NCBI GenBank assembly: GCA_015499995.1
Contig: JADNRV010000002.1
Coordinates: forward strand, 434,001 to 498,000
Direction: 5' to 3'
Length of the DNA: 64,000 nucleotides
DNA from: Flammula alnicola
Taxonomy: Eukaryota > Basidiomycota > Agaricomycetes > Agaricales > Strophariaceae
The notes beneath the pieces are model-generated. The model was not told the DNA's origin and searched no databases. It worked only from the letters and a program-made list of their open reading frames with translations. A program made the translations under genes and the position numbers. Shown here in pieces: positions 48,486-59,329 of this stretch (the first letter of the stretch is position 1; each line of letters begins with the position of its first letter).

Positions 48486-50664
48486 TCACATGTCGTATTT
48501 AACGAGATCATCGGCGTTTACAATGGCTGACGTGATGAACGAACGCGCCTCTATCCACATCCAGATCTAAAATATCACAAACAAAAATATCAGCGCCCCG
48601 AAATAAAACGACGCGAACAAAAGCAAGCAAGCGAGACGTCTGTCAACGGTCATCACGAAAAAAGAAACCAAACGCACCTTCAAGAACGCGCCCAAATTCC
48701 TCGTCGGCAAATCCCCCCTCATCGTCTCCCTCGCGGCCATCTGCCCCCCCAACGTCCTCAAAATCGGCAACGCACTCGCGAACAAATCCAGCTGCGGATC
48801 CAACCGCCTCCCAATGCCCTCCAACAGCAGCACCGAAATAACCGTATTAATAAAATCGCCCTCCATCTTCACATGGTGCACCCTTACATTCCTCAGCACC
48901 TCCGTCAGGATATCCGAGATCTTGATCTGCCCGAGCGAGAACGTCTTGCGCTTGACGCTCAGCACGAGGTGCTGCATCTTCAATGCAAAGGTCTCGGTGT
49001 CGATGGCGAGTTCCGGGAAACGCGAGCGCTCGACCATGAGTTGGCCCGTGCGGTACCCGTCAAACTCGGCCACGGCGCGGAACAAATCGAGGAAGTTGGT
49101 GCGGTTCTTTTCGTCGAGCGTCGTTACCAGCCCGGCGTCGATGAAGACGATCTCTGGGACGTAGCCGCCGTCATGCAGCTCCTCCAGCTCGTCGAGCCAC
49201 AGCTGCGGTGACTTTGAGAGGGCGCTGAGACGCGCGACGATGCTGTCCGAGTCCGTGTAGTCTGCCTCGACGATTGCAGATGTTGGTAGACCGTGCTTGT
49301 CGACGGGCTCTGTGTGGAAAAAGGTGTTGTAGAGGTTCCTGAGCAGCATGCGTGTCGTTGGAGGTTTGCTAAACTTGATCATGATGTTGCCGGGGTGGAG
49401 ATCCGAGTGGACAAAGTTGTCGAGGAGGAGCATGTTCTGTGGATGGCATGAGTGGGAGAAAGTTTGGACGATGGGATAGAACTTACAAGAAAGGCGTCCA
49501 AGCCGACGGTGGCAATTTGCTCGTCGAATGAACCGCCGCCGTTGCGCAAAAATGCCTCGAGCGGAAGAGCGTTCATGTACTCTTCGACGAGAAGGTCCTT
49601 GGTCGACCAAACCTTGAGTGGTCGCGGAAAAGTGACAGGGACCTTTCTCGGGGCGAAATGGGATTCAAAGGCCAGAAGGTTGTCTGCTTCATGCCTGAGA
49701 TCGAGCTGCTGGTTCATCATGGAGCCAAAGACGGCAACTTCCTCTGGGAGGGATATCCACTGCATTCCGGGAAAGAGGTTGATGAATCTGGCGAAAAAGG
49801 ACATGATGCGGAGGTCGCGAGCGATTGTGGAGGATACATGGGGATGGAGAACTTTGATGGCGACGGAAGCGGTAGGGACGGAAGGAAGGGGGTCGTGGAG
49901 GATGACGGGACCGAGAGGACCTCCCGGAGTTTTCCTGGTGCGCCTTGGGCCGAGATAAGAGGGAGGGATGAGGTCTTGTTTGAGGGTTGCGCGGTAGACC
50001 TGAGCGATGGCACCAGAGCCAATGGGGGATTCATCGAAGGACTCGAAAACGTGATGGAAGGGGCGTTGAAAGACGGCCTCGATGACGGCTATAGTGTGGG
50101 AGAGGGCATGGGGAGTGGCTTGGGAATGGAGAGAGCCGAGACGCTGACACAGGATGGTAGGAAAGAGATCGGCGCGAGATGCGGCCCATTGAGCGAGCTG
50201 GAGAAGGGGTGAATGAATGGGCGGGTGCAAGAAGGAGGAAGGCATACCTTGATAAACGTGGGGCCAGCTGCTTCCATGCGCGAGACCAGGAGGCCATACC
50301 ACCAAACAGCACCCCATCTATCGCCCTTTGCAGGACTTCCGACGAGAAGCATGGGGCTGGAGAGGATGACGGGGGCAAAGAGGAAGAACAGATAGATGAA
50401 CCGCTTGGCTGTTAGGATGGGCTCCCAGATGCGATCGTGCAGTAATGCGCGGATGGCGGCGGAGAGCGAGCGGTCTGGCTCGTACGGAGAGAAGATGGTC
50501 GGGCGTATGGGCGGAGGACATGGGATGAGCGCAGGTGAGGACAGGAGAGATGCATGCGATGATGGACGGGGCAGGACGTAGAGGGAGAGACCGGTGGAGA
50601 GAGGGACGGCCCAGAGCGCATGTCGGCGGATGGAAGGTAGGGCACGACGGAGGACTAGCAACAT
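48486..50664 (-). CDS. ABC1/ADCK (UbiB) family atypical kinase, ADCK2/Cqd1 type
   Basis: ATG at 50664. The N-terminus is hydrophobic and basic (MLLVLRRALPSIRRHALW), suiting mitochondrial targeting plus a membrane helix. UbiB motifs follow: AGPTFIKLAQWAASRADLFP, the family-specific KxGQ region with A in place of G; the Ala-rich loop IGSGAIAQVYRA; VAIKVLHPH; LVEEYMNALPLEAFL; catalytic NFVHSDLHPGN; and metal site FIDAGLVTTL. The last exon is IWMWIEARSFITSAIVN ending KYDM. UbiB kinases influence coenzyme Q production and distribution in mitochondria. Length is about 640 residues with three introns. Its start lies 156 bases from the glycogenin start on the other strand. Confidence 0.85.
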
Positions 50665-50820
50665 GAACAGAAGGGAGGAACGTTCGAATGACGTCCTTTT
50701 GCTATCGTGTTGACACCTGTTGTCGCCTTATTTTCAGTCGCCTTATTTCCATCTCCCTCCTCTCTTCAACACCCAACAGCGGTCTGCGCTCTTTCGCAGT
50801 ACTCGCACAAGTTGCGGTCC

Positions 50821-52401
50821 ATGGACAGCTCCTATGCTTTTGTCACCCTCATCTCCTCAGACAGCTATCTGCCAGGTGCACTCGCCCAGGTCGCCGCTAT
50901 CAGGGAGTTGCACCCTGTCCCTCATTCTCCCCCGGAGCTCCCTTTCCAGACCGTCTGTCTCGTCACTCCAGAGACAGTCGATGTATCTTCAGTAAGGCGC
51001 CTCAGGAAGGTATTTGACCACGTCATTGGCGTCGAGATTCTCGAACAGGATAATCCTGCTGGCCTCAAACTCCTTGGTAAGCAGACGCGTCTTCCTCATA
51101 TATGCGCGTCTATTCACCGTAATTTCTTTCAATAGGCCGTCCAGACCTTACCACTGTCCTTACAAAGCTCCACGCTTTCCGTCTCGTTCAGTTTTCAAAA
51201 ATCATATTTCTCGATGCCGACGTCCTCCCTATTCGTCCCATCTCCCACCTTTTCTCCCTTCCTTACGATTTCTCTGCCGTACCGGATGTCGGTTGGCCCG
51301 ATATCTTCAATTCCGGTGTCCTTGTCCTCACTCCAGGAGAGGACAAGTTTGAACAACTTAACCAGCTCGTCCACTCAAATCCCTCTTGGGACGGTGGTGA
51401 CCAGGGTATTCTCAACGAGTGGCGAGGCTCCGACTGGAACAGACTCAGTTTCACCTACAACACTACTCCCACAGCCGCATACACGTCCGTACCCCTTCTT
51501 TTTATCTTTACGGCACATCTAACCTTTGCCTTCCAGATACGCCCCTGCGTACGAACGTTATGGCTCCCAGATAAAAGCCATCCACTTTATTGGCCAAAAC
51601 AAACCGTGGAACTCGATCGCCTATCACGTCCCCTTTTCCGGTCGTCAGCCTGATTCTTCTGATTCTATCCAACGCGCTTACGATTACGACTCTCTCGTCG
51701 ATCGATGGTTTGACGTGTACGATCGCAATTACAGCTCCCGCACCATTCTTCCCCAAACGCCCTTCCAAGTCCAACGTTATACCTCGGCATGGGACCAGTC
51801 CACCGAGCCTACTCAGCCCGCACCCCCGCCTGTACGTGCTCTTGACCTCGACCAACTCAAACGACTTGCCATCGAGGGTATTAATGCCTCGGCCGCCGAT
51901 ATCCGATCAGGAGAGGGCACTTACAAGAGTTTGCCTCTCAAGGGCCGCGTTGATTTGATGCGCCCCAAGAAGCAGCTCACAGAAGCAGAGCTAAAACCAC
52001 AGTCGGAGCAGCCGCGGCATGGATTTTTTATTCAGCTGCCGGACACCGTGGAACGTTCAGCGTTTGATTATGAAGATTCGCTCTCTACCCCCATCGCGCG
52101 CCCAGTCGCTCTGGGCTATGAGGAACCACGTTGGTCAACACCTGGGCCGGATGAAATCCCGTCTAGCCCTCGTTTGCGCAGAATCTCTCTACCACCGACG
52201 CCATCTGTTTTGCCGCCTCTGATAAGGACAGCACCCGATTTTTATGCCAGTGAGAGCGAGCGGGAGCAGGAAGGCCTTTTGCTGGCACGTAGTGAAGAAT
52301 ATCATAAACCACACCACCACCACGAATCACCACCACCGGCTCATGAACACCACCACCATCACGGACACGAACATGCTGGACAGGAACATCAACAGCAGGA
52401 A

Positions 52402-52452
<51 letters not shown>

Positions 52453-54219
52453 GAGCACCAGCACCACCAGCACCATGAACAGCCACAACAGCACCACGAG
52501 GCGCCTCCACGACCGCGGTCTCCACCCATGATGCCCTGGAACCCGGCAGTAGAGCCTCCGCCCAATGTGCCTCCCACGCCCAATGCATTCCCAGCGGACA
52601 CGTATTTTGCCAATGTCTGGGATCAAACACCTTCCAGACAGAACGACCAGATACACCTCGGCCCGTCTCCACCGGATTCAGGGGGGTTTTTCCAACCGCC
52701 TCCGCCTTCTGTGATCCCTGAGACGTTGATTCAACAAGGGCATTACCGCAATGTCACCGGCGATTCGCAGCTGGGTGCTACCCCCAGTCCCGATCGAAGC
52801 AAGCTCAAGAGCGTTTTCCCATGGGAGGAGCGACCGCGACATATGCCTGCGCGCGTTTTTCCTGATTCGGACGCGCCGCCGCCATCGTTGTTTATGAGTC
52901 CGTCGAGTCAGAGCCAGACGACGACGACGGCGCCGAGTACGCCCGAGACCAAGGCCCCGACGCACCCTGCGCGCACTATGCCGTTGTCGCCGTTGTATGG
53001 CTTGCCCACGACGTTGAATTATGCGAATGCGTGGGATAATATACCCAGCATCCAAAAGTATGCTTCGAGGCTCGTCAAGCCGTCGTCGCAGCCCCCGCCG
53101 CCTCCTTTGGCGCCGGCGTTTGATGATGAAGCGTATAGGAAGGGCCGCAAGAAGAGTTGGGATGAAAGGGCGGAGATGAGCAGTCGGGATGGAGATGATG
53201 AGGATAACGCGGATGAGGAGGATGAGGATGGGCATGCCGCTCCGTCTGCGACCAAGTGGGATGACGATAGCGATGGCGAGTCGGCCAGGCGGCGCTCGAG
53301 ACGCGGCTCGGTTGTTACTGCGAGTGCGTTGGTGAAGGGGAAAAAGAAGGAGTATAGGAGCCGCGGGGTGCAGACGATCATTGTTGAGACGAGGAGCCTG
53401 GGCGTGCAGGCTGATCCGCCTCAGCCTCCGCCAAAGCAGGAGAGAAAGAGGAGCTCGATGTCGTCGACCAGGAGGCAGTGGGCGCCAGCGACAGGCGCGA
53501 CGGTATTGGCGCCGATGATGACGATGAGAGATGTGAGTATTGGGTCTGGAGGACATGGGTTGTCCGTCGACACGGCTCCTGCTGCTCAGCCTCATCCGCC
53601 AAAGTCCAGATCGTCCAAGTCGCCTTCGGTTTCTCCCTCCCTGAGTTCGAGTTCGCCGTTGAAGTCGCCGAGGGAGTTTATCGCTCCCTCCGTCGGCGGA
53701 GGGAATGCGCCCAAGACGGTTGTTCGTAAGCCTGCGACGCCGCCTTTGAAGCCGGTGATACGCACCTCGGGTTTGGCGTCTGCGACCGCACAGCAGGCCC
53801 AGTTGGGGCAGCTGCTTCCCGATGCTACCACCACCACGCCGAGTAATTTGTCTCCTGTGCCTTCGCTCGTATCCGTTTTGCAGAGCCAGGCCGCGGTTGC
53901 GCCTTCGCCTCTGGGCACCGTACCCGCCCCGCCTCAGGCTGCGGCGGCGCCCTTCCAGCCGCCGTCCGCCAGGCCCTCTGGCATCAAGTCGTCGCAGCTG
54001 TCCATTGCGCGCAAGGAGTCGAACGAGTCTTCGCTTGGATCGCCTACGTCGTCTATTGGGCCGGTGTCTCCCCCGGAGGTGCATACAGTGTTGTCGCCGA
54101 TGCGGACGGGCAGCCGGGTGTGGGATCCGGCGAGAGGTGTTGAGCTGTTCAAGCGGGGCTCGGAGGAGGTCCTTGCGCGGTTTTTGAAGATGGGATCTTG
54201 GGAAGATGATGCTCATTGA
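50821..54219 (+). CDS. glycogenin-like glucosyltransferase (GT8) with long disordered, Gln/His-rich tail
   Basis: ATG at 50821; introns 51077-51135 and 51485-51536. The GT8 domain starts YAFVTLISSDSYLPGALAQV and has LHAFRLVQFSKIIFLDADVLP (the DxD metal site), PDIFNSGVLVL, GGDQGILNEW and AIHFIGQNKPW. Family role: glycogenin self-glucosylates a tyrosine to prime glycogen for glycogen synthase. The remaining ~800 residues are low complexity: a His-rich tract, about 18 Gln in a row (52400-52455), Pro/Ser-rich and acidic stretches. Two Trp-containing repeats (YFANVWDQ and YANAWDNIP) stand out. The last ~35 residues (WDPARGVELFKRGSEEVLAR) are a conserved-looking helix, plausibly the glycogen-synthase-binding end. 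Much longer than animal glycogenin but usual in Agaricomycetes. Confidence 0.88.
52300..52505 (+). repeat. CAG/CAA and CAC repeats coding poly-Gln and His tracts
   Basis: A CAG/CAA run (about 52386-52455) preceded and followed by CAC/CAT-rich codons. Pure coding microsatellite, likely variable in length between strains. Confidence 0.9.
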
Positions 54220-54774
54220 GGTGGAAGGATGATGCACTCACTACATAGCAAGTGGAGAGCGGTTTTGAATATCCCTGAATGGACACTTTTTCTCTGTTAT
54301 CGATTTTTATTCGTTTCGTTTCGTTTCTCCTCGCTTGTTTTCTTGTCTTGGCCACTATCACGTTCTCTTTTTTCTTCATTCTCACATCCGTCCCACCATG
54401 CGCCTCCTTTCTTCGGCTCTTTTCTCGTGCTATGCATACGGTGTTATACCTCCACTTCCGACCTTTTCTTTCTTTCTTAGTTTCTTTCTTTCCCTTTTTT
54501 CCCAATAATGCACTGCACATCACCCAACATACCCCCTCATACATAAGCACGTCCACAGTCTCCCTTTCTTCTCTGCAACTTACACAGTCTGTCTGTCATG
54601 CAACCTACCCCGACCCTTGCCCCCACGCGCCCACATTCTTTTGATTCAACAATCTCTGTCTCTGTTTCATGCAATGCACTTTCTCTCAAGCTTTTTTCTG
54701 ATTTGGTTCTTGCAGTAGTTCTTGTACTTGAGTATTAGATTGATGTAGGTAGATACGTCTCTGTTGTTCGTTGT

Positions 54775-54805
<31 letters not shown>

Positions 54806-55027
54806 AGGTGTGCAAGTACATTCATCGATACCTCATACATACTACTGTAACGCCATGCCATCCAATGCAACATTCCGCTTGTCCCCAGGAAGCCTAGGCG
54901 CCTACTATTACGTGATACTCGTCATCGGTTCCAAGGGCGGCAATGACATCATGGTCTATTGCGGGGTAATTGGCCAGGTATAAAAGCAAAAACAGGTTGG
55001 CCAACTCCTATCAACATACAATTCAAC
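54220..55027. other. intergenic region with a (TGTC)n microsatellite
   Basis: About 800 bases. Pyrimidine-rich tract in the first half (runs of TTTCTTTC), then a TGTC repeat of about seven units near 54777-54805. No exon or RNA gene recognised. Confidence 0.6.
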
Positions 55028-55780
55028 ATGACATCCGGTGACAACAAGATTTTCAACGTCGAGGAGGTTTCTGGGAAGAGGTACGTACTTTCTTTCGATT
55101 TCCACCACGAGGAGCAGAGACTGACGGACTGACGGACTGGGTCAATCGTTGCCAGACACTCTGCACTCGACACAACCGTAGTCGAGGCCCGCCTTGATGC
55201 CCCTAACCCGCATATCGCATACCAAGTAGGAGAGAATGCCGAGAAAGAGCACGAAGCTGCGAAACAGGTTGCGTCTGTGGCCAAGGTTCGTCGTTTTGGA
55301 TTCGGGCAAGGCAAGACTATTTCGCAGGCTGACGATGTTTGCAGATGATGGGACCTAAATTGACAGGCGAGCCTGCTACTGCTTCAGACAAGGTCCGCGA
55401 CGACAAGGTCCGCGATGAGGCGTCGCGGACGATGGATGCTGCTGTTGAGGAAGGAAAGAGAGACATCGACAGTGCCAAAGCGGCGGGTGCTGCATACGTC
55501 GAGCAGGTGAAGGCGCTTGCGAATTCTGCCATTGAGACCGCACAGGTATTTGATGGCCTTGTTTTTTTTTTGTGTTAGTTGAAGAATACTTTGTTAATGC
55601 ATATGGATTGAACAGGCGTACCTTCCTGCATCTGTCGGTGGAAAGCCCACGGAGACGACGCAAGGAACCCAGGGTTCTTCTCATCCGACTCCGGCGTCAT
55701 CCAAGGATATTCCGGCCACGAGTGCGCCATTGGAGAGCGGACCGCATACTGTCGACACACCATACCCTCCGACCAAATGA
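55028..55780 (+). CDS. small charged helical protein, LEA-like in composition
   Basis: ATG at 55028 (MTSGDNKIFNVEEVSGKR). Four exons; introns start at about 55082, 55285 and 55546 and keep phase. About 180 residues, no signal peptide or membrane helix. The central part is a long amphipathic, Ala/Lys/Glu/Asp-rich helix with the word KVRDDKVRDEASRTMD and AAGAAYVEQVKALANSA. The C-terminus is Pro/Thr/Ser-rich. Composition recalls LEA/apolipophorin-like stress proteins, but I do not recognise a defined family. Confidence 0.65.
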
Positions 55781-56027
55781 ACGAGCATCGCTGCGAGCGG
55801 CGGGGAGTCGCTTGCCAATCGCAATTGATTACTTCTGCTGATCAATAATGGACGTATATAATATGTAGCATACCTGTACTATTATCATTGCTCGCAGAAA
55901 TGATTTGCTGCTTTCTTGATTTCTTCAAGATGTGAGTGAACGAATTCAACTTGCGTGCTCGGTCTTTTCGGACAATTATAGCGTGTGAACGACCTCAGTC
56001 AGCATGCATGCAATGTTGCTCTCCAAA

Positions 56028-56810
56028 ATGTCACTACCACCTGTCCTATATCATTACTTTTCGCATCCTTTACCCTATACGCAAACATGGAACCTTCAGG
56101 AGCGGATACACCAATTGCAGCTCCTGCTTCGTCGCACTTCCGAGCATCCGGACGTGTTGCTTCTCCTCCAACACCGCCCAACGTATACTTCAGGTCGTAG
56201 ACAGACTGAGCCCGATATCCATGACGAGCGTATACGACTGCAAAACCTTGGCGCCGACTTTGTCCCCGCAACGCGTGGCGGCCAACTTACATACCATGGT
56301 CCCGGCCAAATTGTGGGATATCCCTTGATCGACCTCTCGCGGTATACACCCGTCATGGGTGCGCGCGATTATGTATGTCGCATCCAAAAAATACTGCAGT
56401 CACATCTGAAAGACGCACATGGAATCGCCCATGCGCCCTCGGAGCACACGGGCGTATTCTTGGACTCTACGACGAAGATTGCGAGTATTGGCGTACAAGT
56501 GCGCCATCGACTCACGTCTCATGGATTCGCTATCAACATCACGCGGGAACCCCTTCCATGGTTCGATAAAATCGTGGCTTGTGGACTGGATGATGTGAAT
56601 GCCGGCTCGATAGAGTCTCAATTGCAGAGAGCCGTCAGCGTAGGCGACGAGATACCAGGATTAGTCAGACAATTCGGGGACGCGTTCGAGCGGGATATGG
56701 CGAAAATGGACTTGGAGAAGGCGGGAGAAATAGGAGAAGCTATTCTGAATTTAGAGAAGGAGGCAGAGGAGATTGGAAGTTGGCCAAGGGAACCCAAGGA
56801 AAATAAGTGA
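56028..56810 (+). CDS. LIP2: lipoyl(octanoyl) transferase (LipB family)
   Basis: Intronless. ATG at 56028 (MSLPPVLYHYFSHPLPY) is chosen because similarity begins there; an in-frame ATG at 56004 would add eight residues. Conserved LipB motifs: LQHRPTYTSGRR, TRGGQLTYHGPGQIVGYPL, a Lys-containing TKIASIGVQV (catalytic lysine region) and the HGFAINI...VACGLDD segment with the catalytic cysteine. The enzyme moves octanoyl from acyl carrier protein to lipoyl domains in mitochondria, the first step of lipoate synthesis. About 260 residues, normal length. No clear targeting peptide precedes the first motif. Confidence 0.92.
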   Translation: MSLPPVLYHYFSHPLPYTQTWNLQERIHQLQLLLRRTSEHPDVLLLLQHRPTYTSGRRQTEPDIHDERIRLQNLGADFVPATRGGQLTYHGPGQIVGYPLIDLSRYTPVMGARDYVCRIQKILQSHLKDAHGIAHAPSEHTGVFLDSTTKIASIGVQVRHRLTSHGFAINITREPLPWFDKIVACGLDDVNAGSIESQLQRAVSVGDEIPGLVRQFGDAFERDMAKMDLEKAGEIGEAILNLEKEAEEIGSWPREPKENK

Positions 56811-56936
56811 GTATTGGTGACAGTTTTTGGAATGCATCAAGATAATAGAAGGTGCCTATGCGACACTGTCTTATTAAGTACTTGTAGAATAAATCATTTA
56901 TATACTTTTTCTTTGCTCTACGTGCAAAGAACACCA

Positions 56937-58169
56937 TTAGATTGTCAACTTAGAGAACTTCAAGAGTTCCTCCCACTTGAAATCTTGTGGTGTCTCGTGG
57001 AACGCGCGAAGCAGACGTTCCCCTTCTGAAGGCTGCCCCGAGTCTTTTCCTTCATTCCATAGATAGAATTTCTGCAAGGCCAGCGTCAAAACTTGAGCGT
57101 CAGACTGATTCAACATGTATCTGTCTGCAGTGCCATGTCCGTTCGAGGTGGACGGGGTAATTTCGCCTCTTAAGAGCACAACTCCATGACTTGCTGCCAG
57201 GTCGGTGTACAGTGTCAAAACAAGATACGGAGTGGCGAAGCTACCGCGTGACTTGTATTCTTGCAGAGGAGTAAATAGAATGGTGCAACTTGGCGGGTTC
57301 GATCCCTCTGGAAGACTTTGCACTGGCTTCGCGAAAGGATCGTCCGAGGGAGATGGAATAGGAGGGCTGGCGTGGAAATCCCATTGGAGGTAATAAAACT
57401 CGTGCGCCATTTCTTCTTCTGGTGGCAAAAACCCGGCAGTTGTTAACTCGGCCTGTATATGAGGCACTGGCACGACAAAGGAAGGGTAGAGTTTTCCGTT
57501 CTTCTCCAATTTATGGAACTGGTCCAGCGGTACGGACGCGCATACGTATCCGCGACCTGTGCCACCTGAGCGCGAGGCATGATATGCTGTCCAAAGTGCA
57601 GATATCTGGTCTGCTGTGTGAGGGGCGGAGAGGATCCGTGGAAGGTTCAAGATGCTTGATAAAGGCTACCGTCGTTTCGTCAGCTTCTTCAAGAATTGTA
57701 AACTTTTAGAGAGTAAACATACTCTGAACGGTGGAGCATCTTTTCTTTCAGTCAGTCGGGCAGAGGGTACGTTCTCTGTTTTGGGTAAAGATGCCTGGGC
57801 ATTGGAAGGTTTTTGAAAGGCCGCTGCAGCAGACTTCAACTTCTCCGCCTCAGCCTTGCGTCTCTCCGCTTCGTCCGCTTTGGCTTTCTCGAGCAATTGT
57901 GTCACAGACAGGCCTGTCCTAGATAACATTCATTTTGAGGATGCACGGAGGTTAGAGACATAAAAAAGCCGTCAGATTTACCACGTAACAGACGAAACTA
58001 AACATGCATCTCACTCCTCTGCCTTTTGGTGCAACTTCTCCATATACTTCGACTTGCGTTCCTCTGCATCCGTCGAGATAGTCCGTCGAGATAGTAGACA
58101 CTTTGCGTTTGTAATGCCTAACGCTTTTGTATGGGCATTGAGAGACCTGCTGAGAAGTCGAGTGTACAT
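56937..58169 (-). CDS. ATP11: mitochondrial F1-ATPase assembly factor Atp11
   Basis: ATG at 58169 gives a basic, Ser/Leu-rich presequence (MYTRLLSRSLNAHTKALG...SRRTIS). Exon 2 holds a Lys/Glu/Ala-rich coiled segment (LLEKAKADEAERRKAEAEK). Exon 3, entered by PLSSILNLPRILS, carries the ATP11 domain: ISALWTAYHASR, YPSFVVPVPHIQ, EFYYLQWDFH, LVLTLYTDLAASHGVVLLRG and a C-terminal SKLTI. Atp11 binds free F1 beta subunits and prevents aggregation until alpha joins. Two introns (one about 100 nt) fit in phase. Divergent from the zinc-finger gene at 58335. Confidence 0.9.
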
Positions 58170-58334
58170 TCTGAACGTTTGGCGGAAAGACGCGAAGGCG
58201 GCGACGCACCGAAAAGGCCGATGTGTCCCAAATAGTTCTCTCGGGGTCCCTCGTTCCATATGAGGAAGGCAAAAGACTGAAAGCAGCCTCGGAATGAGCT
58301 CCGCCAAAGAACTGACTTACAATGTTGACCACAA

Positions 58335-58935
58335 ATGCCTAGGAGAGTGACCCCATACGCGGCAGTCCCTCTGGACCCTGCGGAATATGTGTCTTTCGAC
58401 ATCCCAACAGGAAAAATCGTCCAACTGCCAGTATTTGTCGATCGCGTCACCAACAAGGAGCTTGTGCAGTGCGATATATGTGGTCGATATTGTCCGCTGA
58501 CCAGCAAAAGATCTACCGTCACCTTGCGCAAGCATAGGGGCACAAAGGGATGCTCTAAACAAGTTCAGAGGAAGCGGAGACATGAGGAGCAAGATCAAGT
58601 TAATGCGGAGGCCAACGCGGCCTTGGATGCATTGTTTAAGGTCACTGGCAGCGCTGAGCAACCAGCGCCTCGTGGGCGTCCAAGTTCACGCTCTCGCATC
58701 TGTGAGTTGAGTATATCTCCTAATGAATTCTAATCGAAAGCGTGGTTTATTAGGCAGTTGAAAGAGTGCATGATACAAATGTGGGGGCCAAGACGACACG
58801 GAGGATTCTGAATCAGAAGCAGACGACTTATCGAACACAGAATCACATCATGAAAATGGACAACCCGCACCGGACAACCTTCCATGGAAAAGGGCCACCT
58901 CCGTCACTTCTCAAATTTCCGATAGCTCCGCTTAA
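58335..58935 (+). CDS. small BED/C2H2-like zinc-finger protein
   Basis: ATG at 58335 (MPRRVTPYAAVPLDPAEYV). The finger is CDICGRYCPLTSK...LRKHRGTKGC, with two cysteines, then His and Cys at a BED-like distance; a coiled basic segment RKRRHEEQDQV follows. An intron at about 58702-58757 joins FERVHDTNVG. A run of five G's (about 58780) then needs one more base to continue into DSESEADDLSNTESHHENG, a serine/acidic tail ending at 58935. BED fingers are common in transposase-derived and DNA-binding proteins. No catalytic domain is present, so this could be a captured or truncated fragment. Function unknown. Confidence 0.55.
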
Positions 58936-59329
58936 CTATCGATATCGAAGAGACCTAAAACCGTCATAAACGACTCAGTAACTCTCCAGTCAGGAACATG
59001 GCGACAGAGAACGCGGTCGTGGTGGGGTAGAAAGACAGTATAATATGAGTATCCACCAAGTAGAAATTCTGTTAATGTCTATCGCTAAAGCCTGAAGGAC
59101 GAAGGCTACTCCAACAAGCATGCTCAAGCGTTCACAGCACTCAGGTGAGGGGTTACAATAATGTGATGAATTTCCAATTGTACAATTAGTAGTAATATTA
59201 CATGCATGCTAATAATGAACCAATAACCCAAAAGGATACTGGATAGTGATGGCAGAAGGAAATGCCTGTCGTCGAAAAGTCCCGCACTTATATGAGGAGG
59301 ATCATGAAATACAGTGATTATCCAGATTA
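58936..59329. other. intergenic region between convergent genes
   Basis: About 390 bases with no recognised exon, repeat or RNA gene. Contains 3' ends of the zinc-finger and ABC transporter genes. Confidence 0.5.

Noticed and set aside
52678..54237. 519-codon open frame on the minus strand opposite glycogenin
   Set aside because: It mirrors the low-complexity, GC-rich coding strand (Arg-rich mirror of Ser/Pro codons) and has no domain; it is a shadow frame.
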